Shown piece by piece: positions 45,156 to 53,599 of a DNA stretch of 64,000 nucleotides. Position 1 is the first letter of the stretch. Every line of letters starts with the position of its first letter. The notes under the pieces are model-generated. The model worked only from the letters and a program-made list of their open reading frames with translations. It searched no databases and had not been told where the DNA came from. The stretch is from Pontimonas sp031580665 (lineage in GTDB: Bacteria > Actinomycetota > Actinomycetes > Actinomycetales > Microbacteriaceae): assembly GCF_031580665.1 (NCBI RefSeq), contig NZ_JAVLCD010000002.1. One strand, 5' to 3'. Position numbers and translations under genes: made by a program.

Positions 45156-45404
45156 ATGGCACACAAAAAGGGAGCGTCCTCGACTCGTAACGGTCGTGAC
45201 TCCAATCCCCAGTATCTCGGTGTGAAGCGTTTTGGTGGACAGGTGGTGAAAGCCGGTGAGATTATTGTCCGTCAGCGTGGCACCCACTTTCACCCCGGCT
45301 CCAACGTGGGCCGCGGTAACGACGACACACTGTTTGCCCTGTCGGCGGGTGTCGTGGAGTTTGGCCACAAGGGTGGCCGTCGCGTCGTTCACATCCTCGC
45401 CTAG
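45156..45404 (+). CDS. rpmA: 50S ribosomal protein L27
   Basis: An 82-residue protein of the large subunit whose N-terminal tail reaches the peptidyl-transferase centre. It begins directly with MAHKKGASSTRNGRDS, with no N-terminal extension, so the processed form of some Firmicutes is not needed. VKAGEIIVRQRGTHFHPG and VGRGNDDTLFAL are further marks. GGAAGGA lies about eight bases before the ATG. Confidence 0.98.
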   Translation: MAHKKGASSTRNGRDSNPQYLGVKRFGGQVVKAGEIIVRQRGTHFHPGSNVGRGNDDTLFALSAGVVEFGHKGGRRVVHILA

Positions 45405-45464
45405 TCGGGTCTTGCGGCGCCGCGAAGCCGGCGCACACGCGTCTCACCCCGAGGGGGTTTCTCG

Positions 45465-46982
45465 ATGGTGAGCGAATTTATCGACCGTGTCGTGTTGCAC
45501 CTCAGCGCGGGGCGCGGGGGTCGCGGTTGCGTCTCCGTGCGCCGGGAGAAGTTCAAACCGTTGGGCGGCCCCGACGGCGGTAAAGGCGGCCACGGCGGCG
45601 ATATTGTCCTCTTCGCCGACCCCCAAGTGACCACTCTGCTCGATTATCACCGCAGGCCCCATCGCTCCAGCGAGTCGGGCAGTCCGGGCATGGGTGATTC
45701 TCGCCAGGGTGCGAGCGCAGACAATGTGTTTTTGGCGGTGCCGCTGGGCACCGTCGTCTCGAGTGCCGAGGGCGAGTTGATCGCTGACCTGCGAGAGCCG
45801 GGTGAACAGTGTGTGGTGGCCGAGGGCGGCCGCGGGGGATTGGGTAACTTAGCGCTGGCAAGTCCTGCGCGAAAAGCCCCCGGCTTTGCACTGCTCGGCA
45901 CCGAGGGGACCCAGCGCGACGTGGTGTTGGAGCTGAAAACGCTCGCCGATGTGGCGCTGGTCGGCTATCCCAGCGCCGGTAAATCGAGCCTCATTGCGGC
46001 CATGTCTCAGGCGAGGCCCAAGATTGCCGACTATCCCTTCACCACATTGCAGCCGAACCTCGGAGTGGTGGAATCCGGTGAGACGCGCTACACCATTGCC
46101 GATGTTCCCGGTCTGATCGAGGGCGCGAGCGAAGGAAAAGGCTTAGGTCTCGAGTTTCTGCGCCACATTGAGCGCTGCCACGTGGTGGTGCACGTGATCG
46201 ATATGGCCACCCTGGAGCCCGGCCGCGACCCGCTGAGCGATTTCGACGCGATTGTCCAGGAATTGGCGGCCTATCAGGTGCCCGGCGAGCAGGTCCCTCT
46301 CGCCGAACGGCCGGCGATGGTTGTGCTCAACAAAATTGATGTGCCGGATGCCAAAGAAATGGTCCAGTGGGTCGCTCCCGAATTCGAGTCTCGCGGTTAC
46401 CGCGTCTTTGCGGTGAGTGCCACTAGCCGCGAGGGCCTGCGCGAATGGGGTTTCGCGATGGCACAACTGGTCGCCGAATCGCGCGCGGCGACGCGGGAGC
46501 TCGACGTCGAGCGCCCGCGCACGGTTCGCCGGCCCCACGCGGTCGACGAGCGACCCTTCGAGATCATTCGTGAGGGGCGCTCGGATGGCACGCTGTACCG
46601 GATTGTGGGGGAAAAGCCCGAACGCTTCGTCCAACAGACCGATTTTGATAACGATGAGGCCGTCGGGTACCTCTCGGACCGGCTCAATGCCCTGCGCATC
46701 GACGAGGCACTCTACGAGGCGGGGGCCACTCCGGGTGACGCGGTGGCAATCGGGCCTCACAGTGCCATGGTCTTCGACTGGGAACCCACAATCGCCGCCG
46801 CAGGCTATACCGCGACCGCCCCGCGGGGTACCGACGAACGCCTCTTTGGCCCGAGGCGCCGCAGCACCACCGAGCGTCGGGAAGAATATTACGAGCGAAT
46901 GGACGAGAAGGCGGCGGCCAGAGAGGAGCTCGCCCGGGAGCGTGAGGCGGGAATGTGGAGCGATGATTCGACACAAGAGTGA
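45465..46982 (+). CDS. obgE: GTPase ObgE/CgtA
   Basis: A 505-residue GTPase linked to large-subunit ribosome assembly and growth control. The Gly-rich Obg domain occupies about residues 1-160 (LSAGRGGRGCVSVRREKF, GGPDGGKGGHGGD). The GTPase part has the P-loop GYPSAGKSSL (about 166-175), switch 2 DVPGLIEGA (about 212) and NKID (about 288). An OCT domain (about 350-430) and an extra C-terminal tail follow, as in other actinobacterial Obg proteins. It starts at ATG 45465 with GAGGGGG upstream. proB begins inside its last 20 bases. Confidence 0.96.
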   Translation: MVSEFIDRVVLHLSAGRGGRGCVSVRREKFKPLGGPDGGKGGHGGDIVLFADPQVTTLLDYHRRPHRSSESGSPGMGDSRQGASADNVFLAVPLGTVVSSAEGELIADLREPGEQCVVAEGGRGGLGNLALASPARKAPGFALLGTEGTQRDVVLELKTLADVALVGYPSAGKSSLIAAMSQARPKIADYPFTTLQPNLGVVESGETRYTIADVPGLIEGASEGKGLGLEFLRHIERCHVVVHVIDMATLEPGRDPLSDFDAIVQELAAYQVPGEQVPLAERPAMVVLNKIDVPDAKEMVQWVAPEFESRGYRVFAVSATSREGLREWGFAMAQLVAESRAATRELDVERPRTVRRPHAVDERPFEIIREGRSDGTLYRIVGEKPERFVQQTDFDNDEAVGYLSDRLNALRIDEALYEAGATPGDAVAIGPHSAMVFDWEPTIAAAGYTATAPRGTDERLFGPRRRSTTERREEYYERMDEKAAAREELAREREAGMWSDDSTQE

Positions 46983-47745
46983 CATTCCCCGCGCGCAGCG
47001 CTTAGTGGTCAAAGTGGGCTCGTCGTCGATTACCGGCGAGCAGGCCGACCAGCTCGATGGTCTCGCCACTGCTCTCGCGGCCGCCCAAGCGACCGGTCAA
47101 GAAATCGTGTTGGTCTCCTCCGGAGCCATTGCGAGCGGGATGCCCCAGCTCGATCTGGGGGACCGGCCGCTCGATTTGGCCACCCAACAGGCGGCGGCCG
47201 CGGTGGGCCAAAACCTTCTGATGCGCCGCTACCAGGACACCTTTGATCGCTTCCGCATCACCAGTGGCCAAGTATTACTCACCGTGGGTGATGTGGAAAA
47301 CGAACCCCACCGCTCCAACGCCAAGCGCACCATCGAGCGGATGTTGGGGTTGGGGGTCATTCCTATTGTCAACGAGAACGACACGGTCGCGACCCAAGAA
47401 ATCCGCTTTGGTGATAACGATCGCCTCGCCGCGCAGGTCGCCGAACTGGTCGGTGCGGATGCTCTGATTCTGCTGAGCGATGTGGAAGCGATTTACACCG
47501 CCCCTCCCGCCCAGCCGGGTTCACGCCCGGTGGAGGTCGTCGAGGCCGATGACGACCTCTCCTGGTTGGTTCTCGAAAGCGCCGTGGTGAACACGGTGGG
47601 AACCGGTGGTGCGGTGACGAAGGTGAGTGCCGCCCGACTGGCCACCGCATCGGGTATTCCCACGCTGGTGACCGGAACCTGGTTGGTCGCCGATGCACTG
47701 GCCGGTCAGGGCCCCGGCACCTGGTTTATCGCCGACGTACACTAG
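46963..47745 (+). CDS. proB: Glutamate 5-kinase, short form without PUA domain
   Basis: A 260-residue kinase catalysing the first step of proline synthesis (glutamate to glutamyl 5-phosphate). The amino-acid-kinase fold is complete: VVKVGSSSITG (about residues 13-23), LVSSGAIASG, NENDTV and FGDNDRLAAQVAEL, and ending VTGTWLVADALAG. The C-terminal PUA domain of the roughly 370-residue E. coli and mycobacterial enzymes is missing; the frame stops right after the kinase domain. The ATG lies 20 bases inside obgE. proA follows 24 bases after the stop, giving the two enzymes of glutamate semialdehyde synthesis side by side. Confidence 0.94.
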   Translation: MIRHKSDIPRAQRLVVKVGSSSITGEQADQLDGLATALAAAQATGQEIVLVSSGAIASGMPQLDLGDRPLDLATQQAAAAVGQNLLMRRYQDTFDRFRITSGQVLLTVGDVENEPHRSNAKRTIERMLGLGVIPIVNENDTVATQEIRFGDNDRLAAQVAELVGADALILLSDVEAIYTAPPAQPGSRPVEVVEADDDLSWLVLESAVVNTVGTGGAVTKVSAARLATASGIPTLVTGTWLVADALAGQGPGTWFIADVH

Positions 47746-47769
47746 GGCCACAGCGGAATCGGGGGAGCG

Positions 47770-49035
47770 ATGAGAGACAATCCTGAGATGAATCCAGACT
47801 TTGTGCGCCTGCTGGAGGAAACCCGTGAGGCGTCACAAAGCCTGCGCACGCAGTCCTCTGCGGTGAAAGACGAGGTGCTCACCAGGCTCGCCGAGTCCTT
47901 GCGCGAGCGCTCGGACGATATCGTCGCGGCCAATGCCCTCGATGAGCAGAAGGGTGTCGCCGCCGGTGTCGCCAGTGGCCTGCTCGATCGACTGCGATTA
48001 ACTCCGGAGCGCATTGAGGGGCTTGCCCTCGCGGTGGAAGACATCCGCGGGCTTGCTGACCCGATCGGTCAGGTCCAACGCGGCCACCAACTGCCCAACG
48101 GGTTGCGCGTTCAGCAGGTGCGGGTGCCCTTCGGTGTCATCGGAGCCATCTACGAAGCCCGCCCGAACGTCACGGTCGACATCGCGGCACTGTGTATTAA
48201 AAGCGGAAACGCCGCGGTACTCCGCGGCGGCAGTCTCGCGGAAGAATCCAATCGAGTTCTCGTCGACATCATCTCTGGGGCCTTAGCGGACTGCGGGCTC
48301 CCCCGGGAGGCGATCAGCACCATCGATGAGTTTGGCCGAGAGGGTGCCACCTGGTTGATGCGGGCAAGGGGTCTGATCGACGTTCTGATTCCCCGCGGAT
48401 CGGCGGCCCTGATCCAGTCGGTGGTGAGCGAATCCCAGGTGCCGGTGATCGAAACCGGTGAAGGCAACGTGCACATTTATGTCGACCATTCGGCTGACCA
48501 CCAGCAGGCCATCGACATTGTCCTCAACGCCAAGGTTCAACGCCCGAGCGTGTGTAACGCGGTGGAGACGGTACTCATCCACCGCGATGAGGCCGCAGGC
48601 CTGATTCCGCCCCTAGTCGACGCGTTGAGCGCGCAGGGGGTAAGCGTTCACGGTTGCGAGGCCACCCAAGCGCTCGCTTCCGTGGAGCCTGCGAGCACCG
48701 AGGATTGGTCGAGGGAGTACCTCTCGCTCGACCTGGCAATGAAAGTGGTTGATGACGTCGACGAGGCGATTAGTCACATTCGGACCTACTCCACCGGGCA
48801 CACCGAATCGATCCTGACCGAGAGTGTGACCCGGGCCGAACAGTTTCTGCGCGAAGTAGATTCTGCTGTGGTGATGGTGAACACGTCGACCCGGTTTACC
48901 GATGGTGGCGAGTTTGGTTTCGGCGCGGAGGTGGGCATTTCGACCCAAAAACTCCACGCCCGGGGCCCCATGGGGTTGCCGGAGCTCACCAGCACCAAAT
49001 GGATCGTGCGGGGATTGGGTCACACTCGCGGCTGA
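47770..49035 (+). CDS. proA: Glutamate-5-semialdehyde dehydrogenase (gamma-glutamyl phosphate reductase)
   Basis: A 421-residue NADPH-dependent enzyme for the second step of proline synthesis. The catalytic Cys lies in QRPSVCNAVETVLIH (about residue 262). VPFGVIGAIYEARPNVTVD (about 118) and LIPRGSAALIQ are further family marks, and FGFGAEVGISTQKLHARGPMG (seen in pieces) is near the C-terminus. The ATG at 47770 is preceded by GGGGGAG four bases upstream; an ATG at 47788 is a weaker choice. It follows proB in the same operon. Confidence 0.96.
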   Translation: MRDNPEMNPDFVRLLEETREASQSLRTQSSAVKDEVLTRLAESLRERSDDIVAANALDEQKGVAAGVASGLLDRLRLTPERIEGLALAVEDIRGLADPIGQVQRGHQLPNGLRVQQVRVPFGVIGAIYEARPNVTVDIAALCIKSGNAAVLRGGSLAEESNRVLVDIISGALADCGLPREAISTIDEFGREGATWLMRARGLIDVLIPRGSAALIQSVVSESQVPVIETGEGNVHIYVDHSADHQQAIDIVLNAKVQRPSVCNAVETVLIHRDEAAGLIPPLVDALSAQGVSVHGCEATQALASVEPASTEDWSREYLSLDLAMKVVDDVDEAISHIRTYSTGHTESILTESVTRAEQFLREVDSAVVMVNTSTRFTDGGEFGFGAEVGISTQKLHARGPMGLPELTSTKWIVRGLGHTRG

Positions 49036-49098
49036 GAGTCATGCCCGCGGGGAGATGACACGATAAGTTAGTACTACGAGTTAAGGGAGGGTGTACGA

Positions 49099-49287
49099 AT
49101 GGAACACGCCACGGGCGCTGTCGTGCTTGCCGCTGAAGTGGTCAACGAACTGCCGGTTCCGGCCATTGTGTACGGTCTGGGGTTCCTTGTCGCCTTTATC
49201 GCGCTTGCTTTTGTGACCTACAGTTACCGCAATGTGGCCAATCGGCACCGAGCCAAGGGCGGTTCACCCCACGGCGGCCAGCACTAG
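49099..49287 (+). CDS. Small single-pass membrane protein, 62 aa
   Basis: A 62-residue protein with one strong hydrophobic helix (about residues 20-42: AIVYGLGFLVAFIALAFV) and a basic C-terminal tail (RNVANRHRAKGG) that places the C-terminus in the cytoplasm. AAGGGAGG lies nine bases before the ATG. nadD starts seven bases after the stop. Similar small membrane proteins occur between proA and nadD in other Microbacteriaceae as far as I recall. The function is unknown. Confidence 0.75.
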   Translation: MEHATGAVVLAAEVVNELPVPAIVYGLGFLVAFIALAFVTYSYRNVANRHRAKGGSPHGGQH

Positions 49288-49293
49288 GACCCC

Positions 49294-49890
49294 ATGGCCA
49301 CTCCTCGACCACCCCGTATCGGGATTATGGGTGGCACGTTTGACCCCATTCACCACGGTCACTTGGTCGCTGCCAGCGAGGTTCAAATGAGTATGAACCT
49401 CGACGAGGTCATTTTTGTCCCCACCGGTCGACCCGCGGACAAGTCCGATGTGACGCCGAGCGAGCACCGCTACCTGATGGCGGTGATTGCGACCGCGTCA
49501 AACCCCCGGTTCCAGGTGAGCCGGGTCGACATCGATCGGCCGGGGCCGACCTACACAATCGACACTCTTCGGGATATGCGGGCACGATATCCGGATGCTG
49601 AGTTGTTCTTCATCACCGGTGCGGATGCAATCACGCAGGTCCTCAGTTGGCGAGACGCCCCCGTGCTGTGGGAGTTGGCTCACTTTGTCGCCGTCACCAG
49701 GCCCGGACACGAGTTGAGCGTGGAGGGTATTCCTGGTGGAGTGGTGAGCGTATTAGAGGTTCCCGCGTTGGCTATTTCCTCGACGGATTGCCGAAAGAGG
49801 GTGCACGAAGCCAGGCCGCCGTGGTACCTGGTGCCAGACGGCGTGGTTCAATACATCGGCAAGCATGGTTTGTATCGGAGTGACGTATGA
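49294..49890 (+). CDS. nadD: Nicotinate-nucleotide adenylyltransferase
   Basis: A 198-residue enzyme making nicotinate adenine dinucleotide from the mononucleotide and ATP in NAD synthesis. The nucleotidyl-transferase motif is GIMGGTFDPIHHGHL (about residues 10-24) with HxGH, and the ISSTDCRKR motif (ISSTxxR) is near residue 166. The length fits the family. The next gene starts inside its stop codon (ATGA). In most bacteria nadD is followed by rsfS; here one gene lies between. Confidence 0.96.
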   Translation: MATPRPPRIGIMGGTFDPIHHGHLVAASEVQMSMNLDEVIFVPTGRPADKSDVTPSEHRYLMAVIATASNPRFQVSRVDIDRPGPTYTIDTLRDMRARYPDAELFFITGADAITQVLSWRDAPVLWELAHFVAVTRPGHELSVEGIPGGVVSVLEVPALAISSTDCRKRVHEARPPWYLVPDGVVQYIGKHGLYRSDV

Positions 49891-51122
49891 CACCCCCTGA
49901 GGGCAATCCGCTGCCTTCCCGGCGTGCGCTGCGGGAACAGCAGGGGTGGCTGACCGGAGCAATAGACCTTCCCGATGTCACCGAAGATGCACGCCCCGCC
50001 GAACCCTTAACTGAGACTTCGCCCCCGGCGAGTGCGGTGCCCACTGCCGGCAGTGCCCCTCCTTCTCCTCCGGAGCCACCGGCCCAGACTCCGCCGCTCA
50101 CTCGCCGGCAGCGCCGCGAGAGAGAAACAGCGCTCGCGACGGGCTCCATCCCGCTGACGCCAGAGCCGGGACCGCCAGAACCAGCAGCCCCAGCTTCCAC
50201 CCCGCCAGCTCCTGCTGCACCAGCGCCCGCTGTGCCAGCGCCCGCCGTGCCAGAGCCGACCGCAGTCGAGGCCCCCTTCTCGACCCCTCCGATGAGGGAC
50301 TACGGTGTTGACAATTACCCTGCTGTAGCGCCAGGTTCTCCACCGGCAGGGGCGTCATCCCCGACGCCCCCCACCACGCCACCTGCGCCCGCCATGCCCC
50401 CTTCAGGTCCTGCGCGCGGTGCAGAGCCTGACTCGCGCACGCCCCCTGAGCGACTACTCACCCGACGCGAGCGGCGCGAAATGGAACTGCGTGGTGAGCC
50501 GGTGCCCGAAACGGGCAAGATTCCGGTACTGCCCGAACCCACCTCGCCAACGCGCGCGGGCGACGGGAGCGCCTCGTTCACCACGGGGCCCACGCCGGGT
50601 GTCTCGTTAGAGGCGAGTGAACACGACAGGGTCGGCCAACCACCATCGGTTGAGGCGAAGCCGCTTCCACCCGTATTTGGTCCGGGCATTGTTCAGGAAG
50701 ACACTCACACAGCGGCGGCCCGCACAGTGGGCGTGGGCGTCGACGCCACGCACGCGCTGATTCTTCCCGTGGCACCGACGATGGACGTCTCAGGCCCGAT
50801 GGGCGATACGGGTGAGGTCTTGGTCACCGGCAACATGCCACTGCCGCGTCACGTGTCGGAGCGGGCCCTCACGGGCACCCTCGAAATGGAAGAGGACCAC
50901 AGCCCCTATGACCAAGCCGATGGCAGTAGTTTTACGACGCCGATTCGTGCAACCGACGCCGTGTCGTCGAGAACTATCCAGGTGGATCAACCGATGATTA
51001 GACGGCCGCGCTGGGGCGCGGCATCGATTGTTCTGGGTTCTTCGGCCGCCATTTTGGGCGTCACCGCGTTGGGTCTTCTCGCTCTGGCGTTGCTCACCGA
51101 CATTGTCGAGTCGCCTTTCTAG
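49887..51122 (+). CDS. Proline-rich membrane protein with repeated arginine-rich motif
   Basis: A 411-residue protein coupled to nadD by an ATGA overlap; its TAG shares one base with the rsfS start. A motif occurs three times: LPSRRALREQQ then TGAIDLP (residues 9-29), LTRRQRRERET then TGSIPL (71-90), and LLTRRERREMEL then TGKIPVLP (190-216), with a partial TGNMPLP at 314-320. Between these the sequence is mostly Pro, Ala, Thr and Ser (50-180). One membrane helix is at about 377-403, preceded by RRPRW, so the long N-terminal part should be cytoplasmic. I do not recognise the family; related proteins may be limited to Microbacteriaceae. Confidence 0.8.
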   Translation: MTPPEGNPLPSRRALREQQGWLTGAIDLPDVTEDARPAEPLTETSPPASAVPTAGSAPPSPPEPPAQTPPLTRRQRRERETALATGSIPLTPEPGPPEPAAPASTPPAPAAPAPAVPAPAVPEPTAVEAPFSTPPMRDYGVDNYPAVAPGSPPAGASSPTPPTTPPAPAMPPSGPARGAEPDSRTPPERLLTRRERREMELRGEPVPETGKIPVLPEPTSPTRAGDGSASFTTGPTPGVSLEASEHDRVGQPPSVEAKPLPPVFGPGIVQEDTHTAAARTVGVGVDATHALILPVAPTMDVSGPMGDTGEVLVTGNMPLPRHVSERALTGTLEMEEDHSPYDQADGSSFTTPIRATDAVSSRTIQVDQPMIRRPRWGAASIVLGSSAAILGVTALGLLALALLTDIVESPF

Positions 51123-51499
51123 TGGCGAAGGCGCAGGAGTCTCCCCTCCAGTTGGCCGCCTCGGCGGCCTGGGCAAAGGGCGCCGTAGATCCCGTTGCTC
51201 TCGACGTCTCAACCCGACTCGCGCTCAGTGACACGTTTCTCATCGTCAGTGGGCGCAGCGAGAGGAACACGCGGGCCATTGCCGACGGAATTGAAGAGGA
51301 GCTCCTGAGCGACGGAGTCAAGCTGTTACGGCGTGAGGGCAAGGCTGACGGGCGCTGGATTTTGTTGGATTTTGGGGGCCTCGTCGTGCACATTTTCCAC
51401 GACGAAGAGCGCGGCTTTTATGCGCTCGAGCGGCTCTGGAAGGATTGCCCAGTACTCCCACTCGACCTTCCCGCGGAGCCTTCAGCCGCCAGCGAATAA
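51122..51499 (+). CDS. rsfS: Ribosome silencing factor RsfS
   Basis: A 125-residue RsfS/Iojap-family protein that binds L14 on the large subunit and blocks joining of subunits in starvation. Family marks are LDVSTRLALSDTFLIVSGRSERN (about residues 25-47 in pieces), VKLLRREGKADGRWILLDFGGLVVHIF and YALERLW. The GTG start shares a base with the preceding TAG. It ends 43 bases before tRNA-Ala. Confidence 0.95.
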   Translation: MAKAQESPLQLAASAAWAKGAVDPVALDVSTRLALSDTFLIVSGRSERNTRAIADGIEEELLSDGVKLLRREGKADGRWILLDFGGLVVHIFHDEERGFYALERLWKDCPVLPLDLPAEPSAASE

Positions 51500-51542
51500 G
51501 TGGGCCCAGGAGACCAGCTGGTGTAGTAATCTGGGGGCTTCG

Positions 51543-51615
51543 GGGCCTGTGGCGCAGCTGGTAGCGCACCTGCATGGCATGCAGGGGGTCAGGGGTTCGA
51601 GTCCCCTCAGGTCCA
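51543..51615 (+). tRNA. tRNA-Ala (anticodon GGC)
   Basis: Acceptor arms GGGCCTG and CAGGTCC pair with one G-U. The anticodon stem CCTGC/GCAGG encloses ATGGCAT with anticodon GGC, and the T arm has GGTTCGAGTCC. The 3' CCA is not encoded (CGA follows), unlike the three other tRNAs in the window. A tRNA-Ala after rsfS is common in actinobacteria. Confidence 0.95.
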
Positions 51616-51657
51616 CGATGGTGTCCTTCCCCCAGCCCCTTTGCATCTGGGCGCTTT

Positions 51658-51663
51658 TAGGCT
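51658..51663 (+). promoter_or_regulatory. Candidate -10 box for a leaderless pdxH transcript
   Basis: TAGGCT ends seven bases before the pdxH ATG at 51671. There is no ribosome binding site in between, so the mRNA probably begins at the start codon. Confidence 0.55.
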
Positions 51664-51670
51664 GTGGCCT

Positions 51671-52321
51671 ATGACTGAGCACATCGACCCGCTGGAGCGG
51701 CACACCGATTACGGCGAGATTGCCCTGGAGGAGGGGTCGCTCCTGTCGGATCCGATTGCCCAATTTCGGGTGTGGTTGCAGGAGGCAGACGACGAGGGAA
51801 TCTACGAGCCCAACGCCATGGTGGTCTCCACCATCGACCCGGATGGCACACCCACGATTCGCACTGTGCTGTTGCGCGGGGTGAGTGATGAGGGCTTCGC
51901 CTTCTATACCGACTACACCTCGCAAAAGGGCGTCGCACTGGCGGCGAATCCCCAGCTGGCGGCGGTGTTTCCCTGGTACTCCCTGCACCGGCAGGTGAAA
52001 ATCCGCGGTGTGGCGGAAAAAGTCTCCGAAGAAGATTCGGATGCCTATTTTTCGTCTCGCCCCCGGGATTCGAGGATTGGGGCGTGGGCGAGCGACCAGT
52101 CGCAGCCGATCGACTCGAGGGCGGCGCTGGAAGAAAAGGTTCAGAAGATGGAAGAGAGCTTTGCGGGAGTAGACGATGTGCCGCGGCCAGAAAAATGGGG
52201 TGGCTTCCTCATTCGTCCGCGCTCCATTGAATTCTGGGCCGGCAGGCGCTCTCGCCTGCACGACCGGGTGCGCTTTGTCAGGCACGAGTCTGGGTGGAGT
52301 CCAGAGAGACTGCAGCCCTAA
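51671..52321 (+). CDS. pdxH: Pyridoxamine 5'-phosphate oxidase
   Basis: A 216-residue FMN enzyme making pyridoxal 5'-phosphate from pyridoxine or pyridoxamine phosphate. Family marks in order are YEPNAMVVSTIDPDG (about residues 38-52), RTVLLRGVSDEGFAFYTDY, RQVKIRGVAEKVSEEDSDAYF, SRPRDSRIGAWAS and the C-terminal FWAGRRSRLHDR. The ATG at 51671 fits both the family N-terminus and the leaderless promoter. The gene stands alone after tRNA-Ala. Confidence 0.96.
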   Translation: MTEHIDPLERHTDYGEIALEEGSLLSDPIAQFRVWLQEADDEGIYEPNAMVVSTIDPDGTPTIRTVLLRGVSDEGFAFYTDYTSQKGVALAANPQLAAVFPWYSLHRQVKIRGVAEKVSEEDSDAYFSSRPRDSRIGAWASDQSQPIDSRAALEEKVQKMEESFAGVDDVPRPEKWGGFLIRPRSIEFWAGRRSRLHDRVRFVRHESGWSPERLQP

Positions 52322-52355
52322 ACACGGCACTCTCGGGTGTGGGTCTCACACCCCC

Positions 52356-52369
52356 TGACCGTACGGTCA
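52356..52369. promoter_or_regulatory. Perfect 14-bp palindrome upstream of the flavin oxidoreductase gene
   Basis: TGACCGTACGGTCA is a perfect palindrome in the gap between pdxH and the LLM-class gene. GACCG/CGGTC half-sites with a short centre are typical of TetR-family operators. It is about 95 bases before the GTG start. A GATACT at 52384-52389 could be the -10 box. Confidence 0.55.
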
Positions 52370-52462
52370 CCTCCCTCCCAGGCGATACTGACCCGGTGTG
52401 GGAATACTGTGGGGCACTGGCGCGTTAGCGTGAGTAGGTTTCCGGAAAGAAAGAGGTGTGTC

Positions 52463-53509
52463 GTGGGTCAGAGCATTGAATTAGGTATCGGCACTTTTGG
52501 TGATGTCACGGCCCGAGCTGACGGCAGCACCACGTCCTACGCCCAGGTGTTGAGAGATGTCGTGGAAGAGGCCGTACTGGCCGACGAGTTGGGCATCGAC
52601 ACGATTGATCTGGGTGAGCACCACCGCGATGATTTTGCGATTTCCTCCCCCGAGACCGTGTTGGCGGGCATTGCCACGAAAACCTCCCGCATCAAGTTGT
52701 CTTCCGGGGTGACGGTGTTGAGCTCTGATGACCCCATCCGTGTCTTCCAGCGTTTCGCGACCCTGGACGCGCTCTCTGAGGGCCGCGCCGAAATTATTGT
52801 GGGCCGCGGCTCGTTTACCGAATCCTTTCCCCTCTTTGGCCTCGAGTTGCACGACTACGAAGTGCTCTTCGAAGAAAAGCTGAACCTGCTCGCCGAGTTA
52901 CTCAAGGAGACTCCCGTCACCTGGGAGGGAACAATTCGGCCACCGCTGACCAATCAAGACGTCTTCCCGAAGTCTCATTCGGGAGCAATCCGCGCCTGGG
53001 TCGGAGTCGGCGGAAGCCCCGAATCGGTGGTGCGCACGGCGCGTTACGGCTTCCCCCTGATGCTGGCGATTATCGGTGGCCCGCACGAGCGTTTCGCTCC
53101 GTATGCCGACCTGTACCGGCGCGCCATGGATCAGATGGGCCACGCCCCGCAGCCGATCGGTATTCACACACCGGGCCACATCGCGCAGACCGATGAGCAG
53201 GCGATCGAGGAAATGTGGCCCCACTATGAGCAGATGTTCGGTCGAATCGGGCGCGAGCGCGGTTGGGGCCCGATGACCAAAGAGCACTACCTCAATGAAG
53301 TCCACCACGGTGCCCTGGTGGTCGGTTCTCCAGAGACGGTGGCGAAGAAAATCGCGGGCGCCCTGACGTCAGTGGGGGCGAGTCGGTTCCACCTTAAATA
53401 CTCGACGGGTCCGATGTCCCACAGCACCCTGATGCACTCAATCGAACTCTACGGAACACGGGTGATGCCGATGGTGCGCGAAATGGTCCAGGAAGCGGTT
53501 CCGGCCTAG
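52463..53509 (+). CDS. LLM-class flavin-dependent oxidoreductase
   Basis: A 348-residue bacterial-luciferase-like TIM-barrel protein. Visible marks are ELGIGTFGD at the start, EEAVLADELGIDTIDLGEHHRDDFA (in pieces), SSGVTVLSSDDPIRVFQRFATLDALSEGRAEIIVGRGSF (in pieces) and VGVGGSPESVVRTARYGFPL. These fit the LLM subgroup that uses FMN or F420. The GTG at 52463 has AAAGAGG about eight bases upstream. The substrate is unknown. The palindrome upstream suggests regulation by a TetR-type protein encoded elsewhere. Confidence 0.9.
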   Translation: MGQSIELGIGTFGDVTARADGSTTSYAQVLRDVVEEAVLADELGIDTIDLGEHHRDDFAISSPETVLAGIATKTSRIKLSSGVTVLSSDDPIRVFQRFATLDALSEGRAEIIVGRGSFTESFPLFGLELHDYEVLFEEKLNLLAELLKETPVTWEGTIRPPLTNQDVFPKSHSGAIRAWVGVGGSPESVVRTARYGFPLMLAIIGGPHERFAPYADLYRRAMDQMGHAPQPIGIHTPGHIAQTDEQAIEEMWPHYEQMFGRIGRERGWGPMTKEHYLNEVHHGALVVGSPETVAKKIAGALTSVGASRFHLKYSTGPMSHSTLMHSIELYGTRVMPMVREMVQEAVPA

Positions 53510-53532
53510 TTCCCGGTCAATGACCCGTGACA

Positions 53533-53573
53533 CGTGTGGGGGCCCCGCGACCACGTCGCGGGGCCCCCACACG
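53533..53573. terminator. Bidirectional terminator hairpin, 19-bp stem
   Basis: A perfect 19-bp inverted repeat (53533-53551 and 53555-53573) with a 3-base loop lies between the convergent oxidoreductase and rhodanese genes. The stem is very GC-rich. No T tract follows on either side, as is usual for high-GC actinobacteria. Confidence 0.85.
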
Positions 53574-53599
53574 TTCCTGCGTTGAGCTGCGGTGCCCCC

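Noticed and set aside
46143..47069. Minus-strand reading frame of 308 codons opposite obgE and proB
   Set aside because: Both overlapped genes are certain, and the frame has no ribosome binding site or motif.
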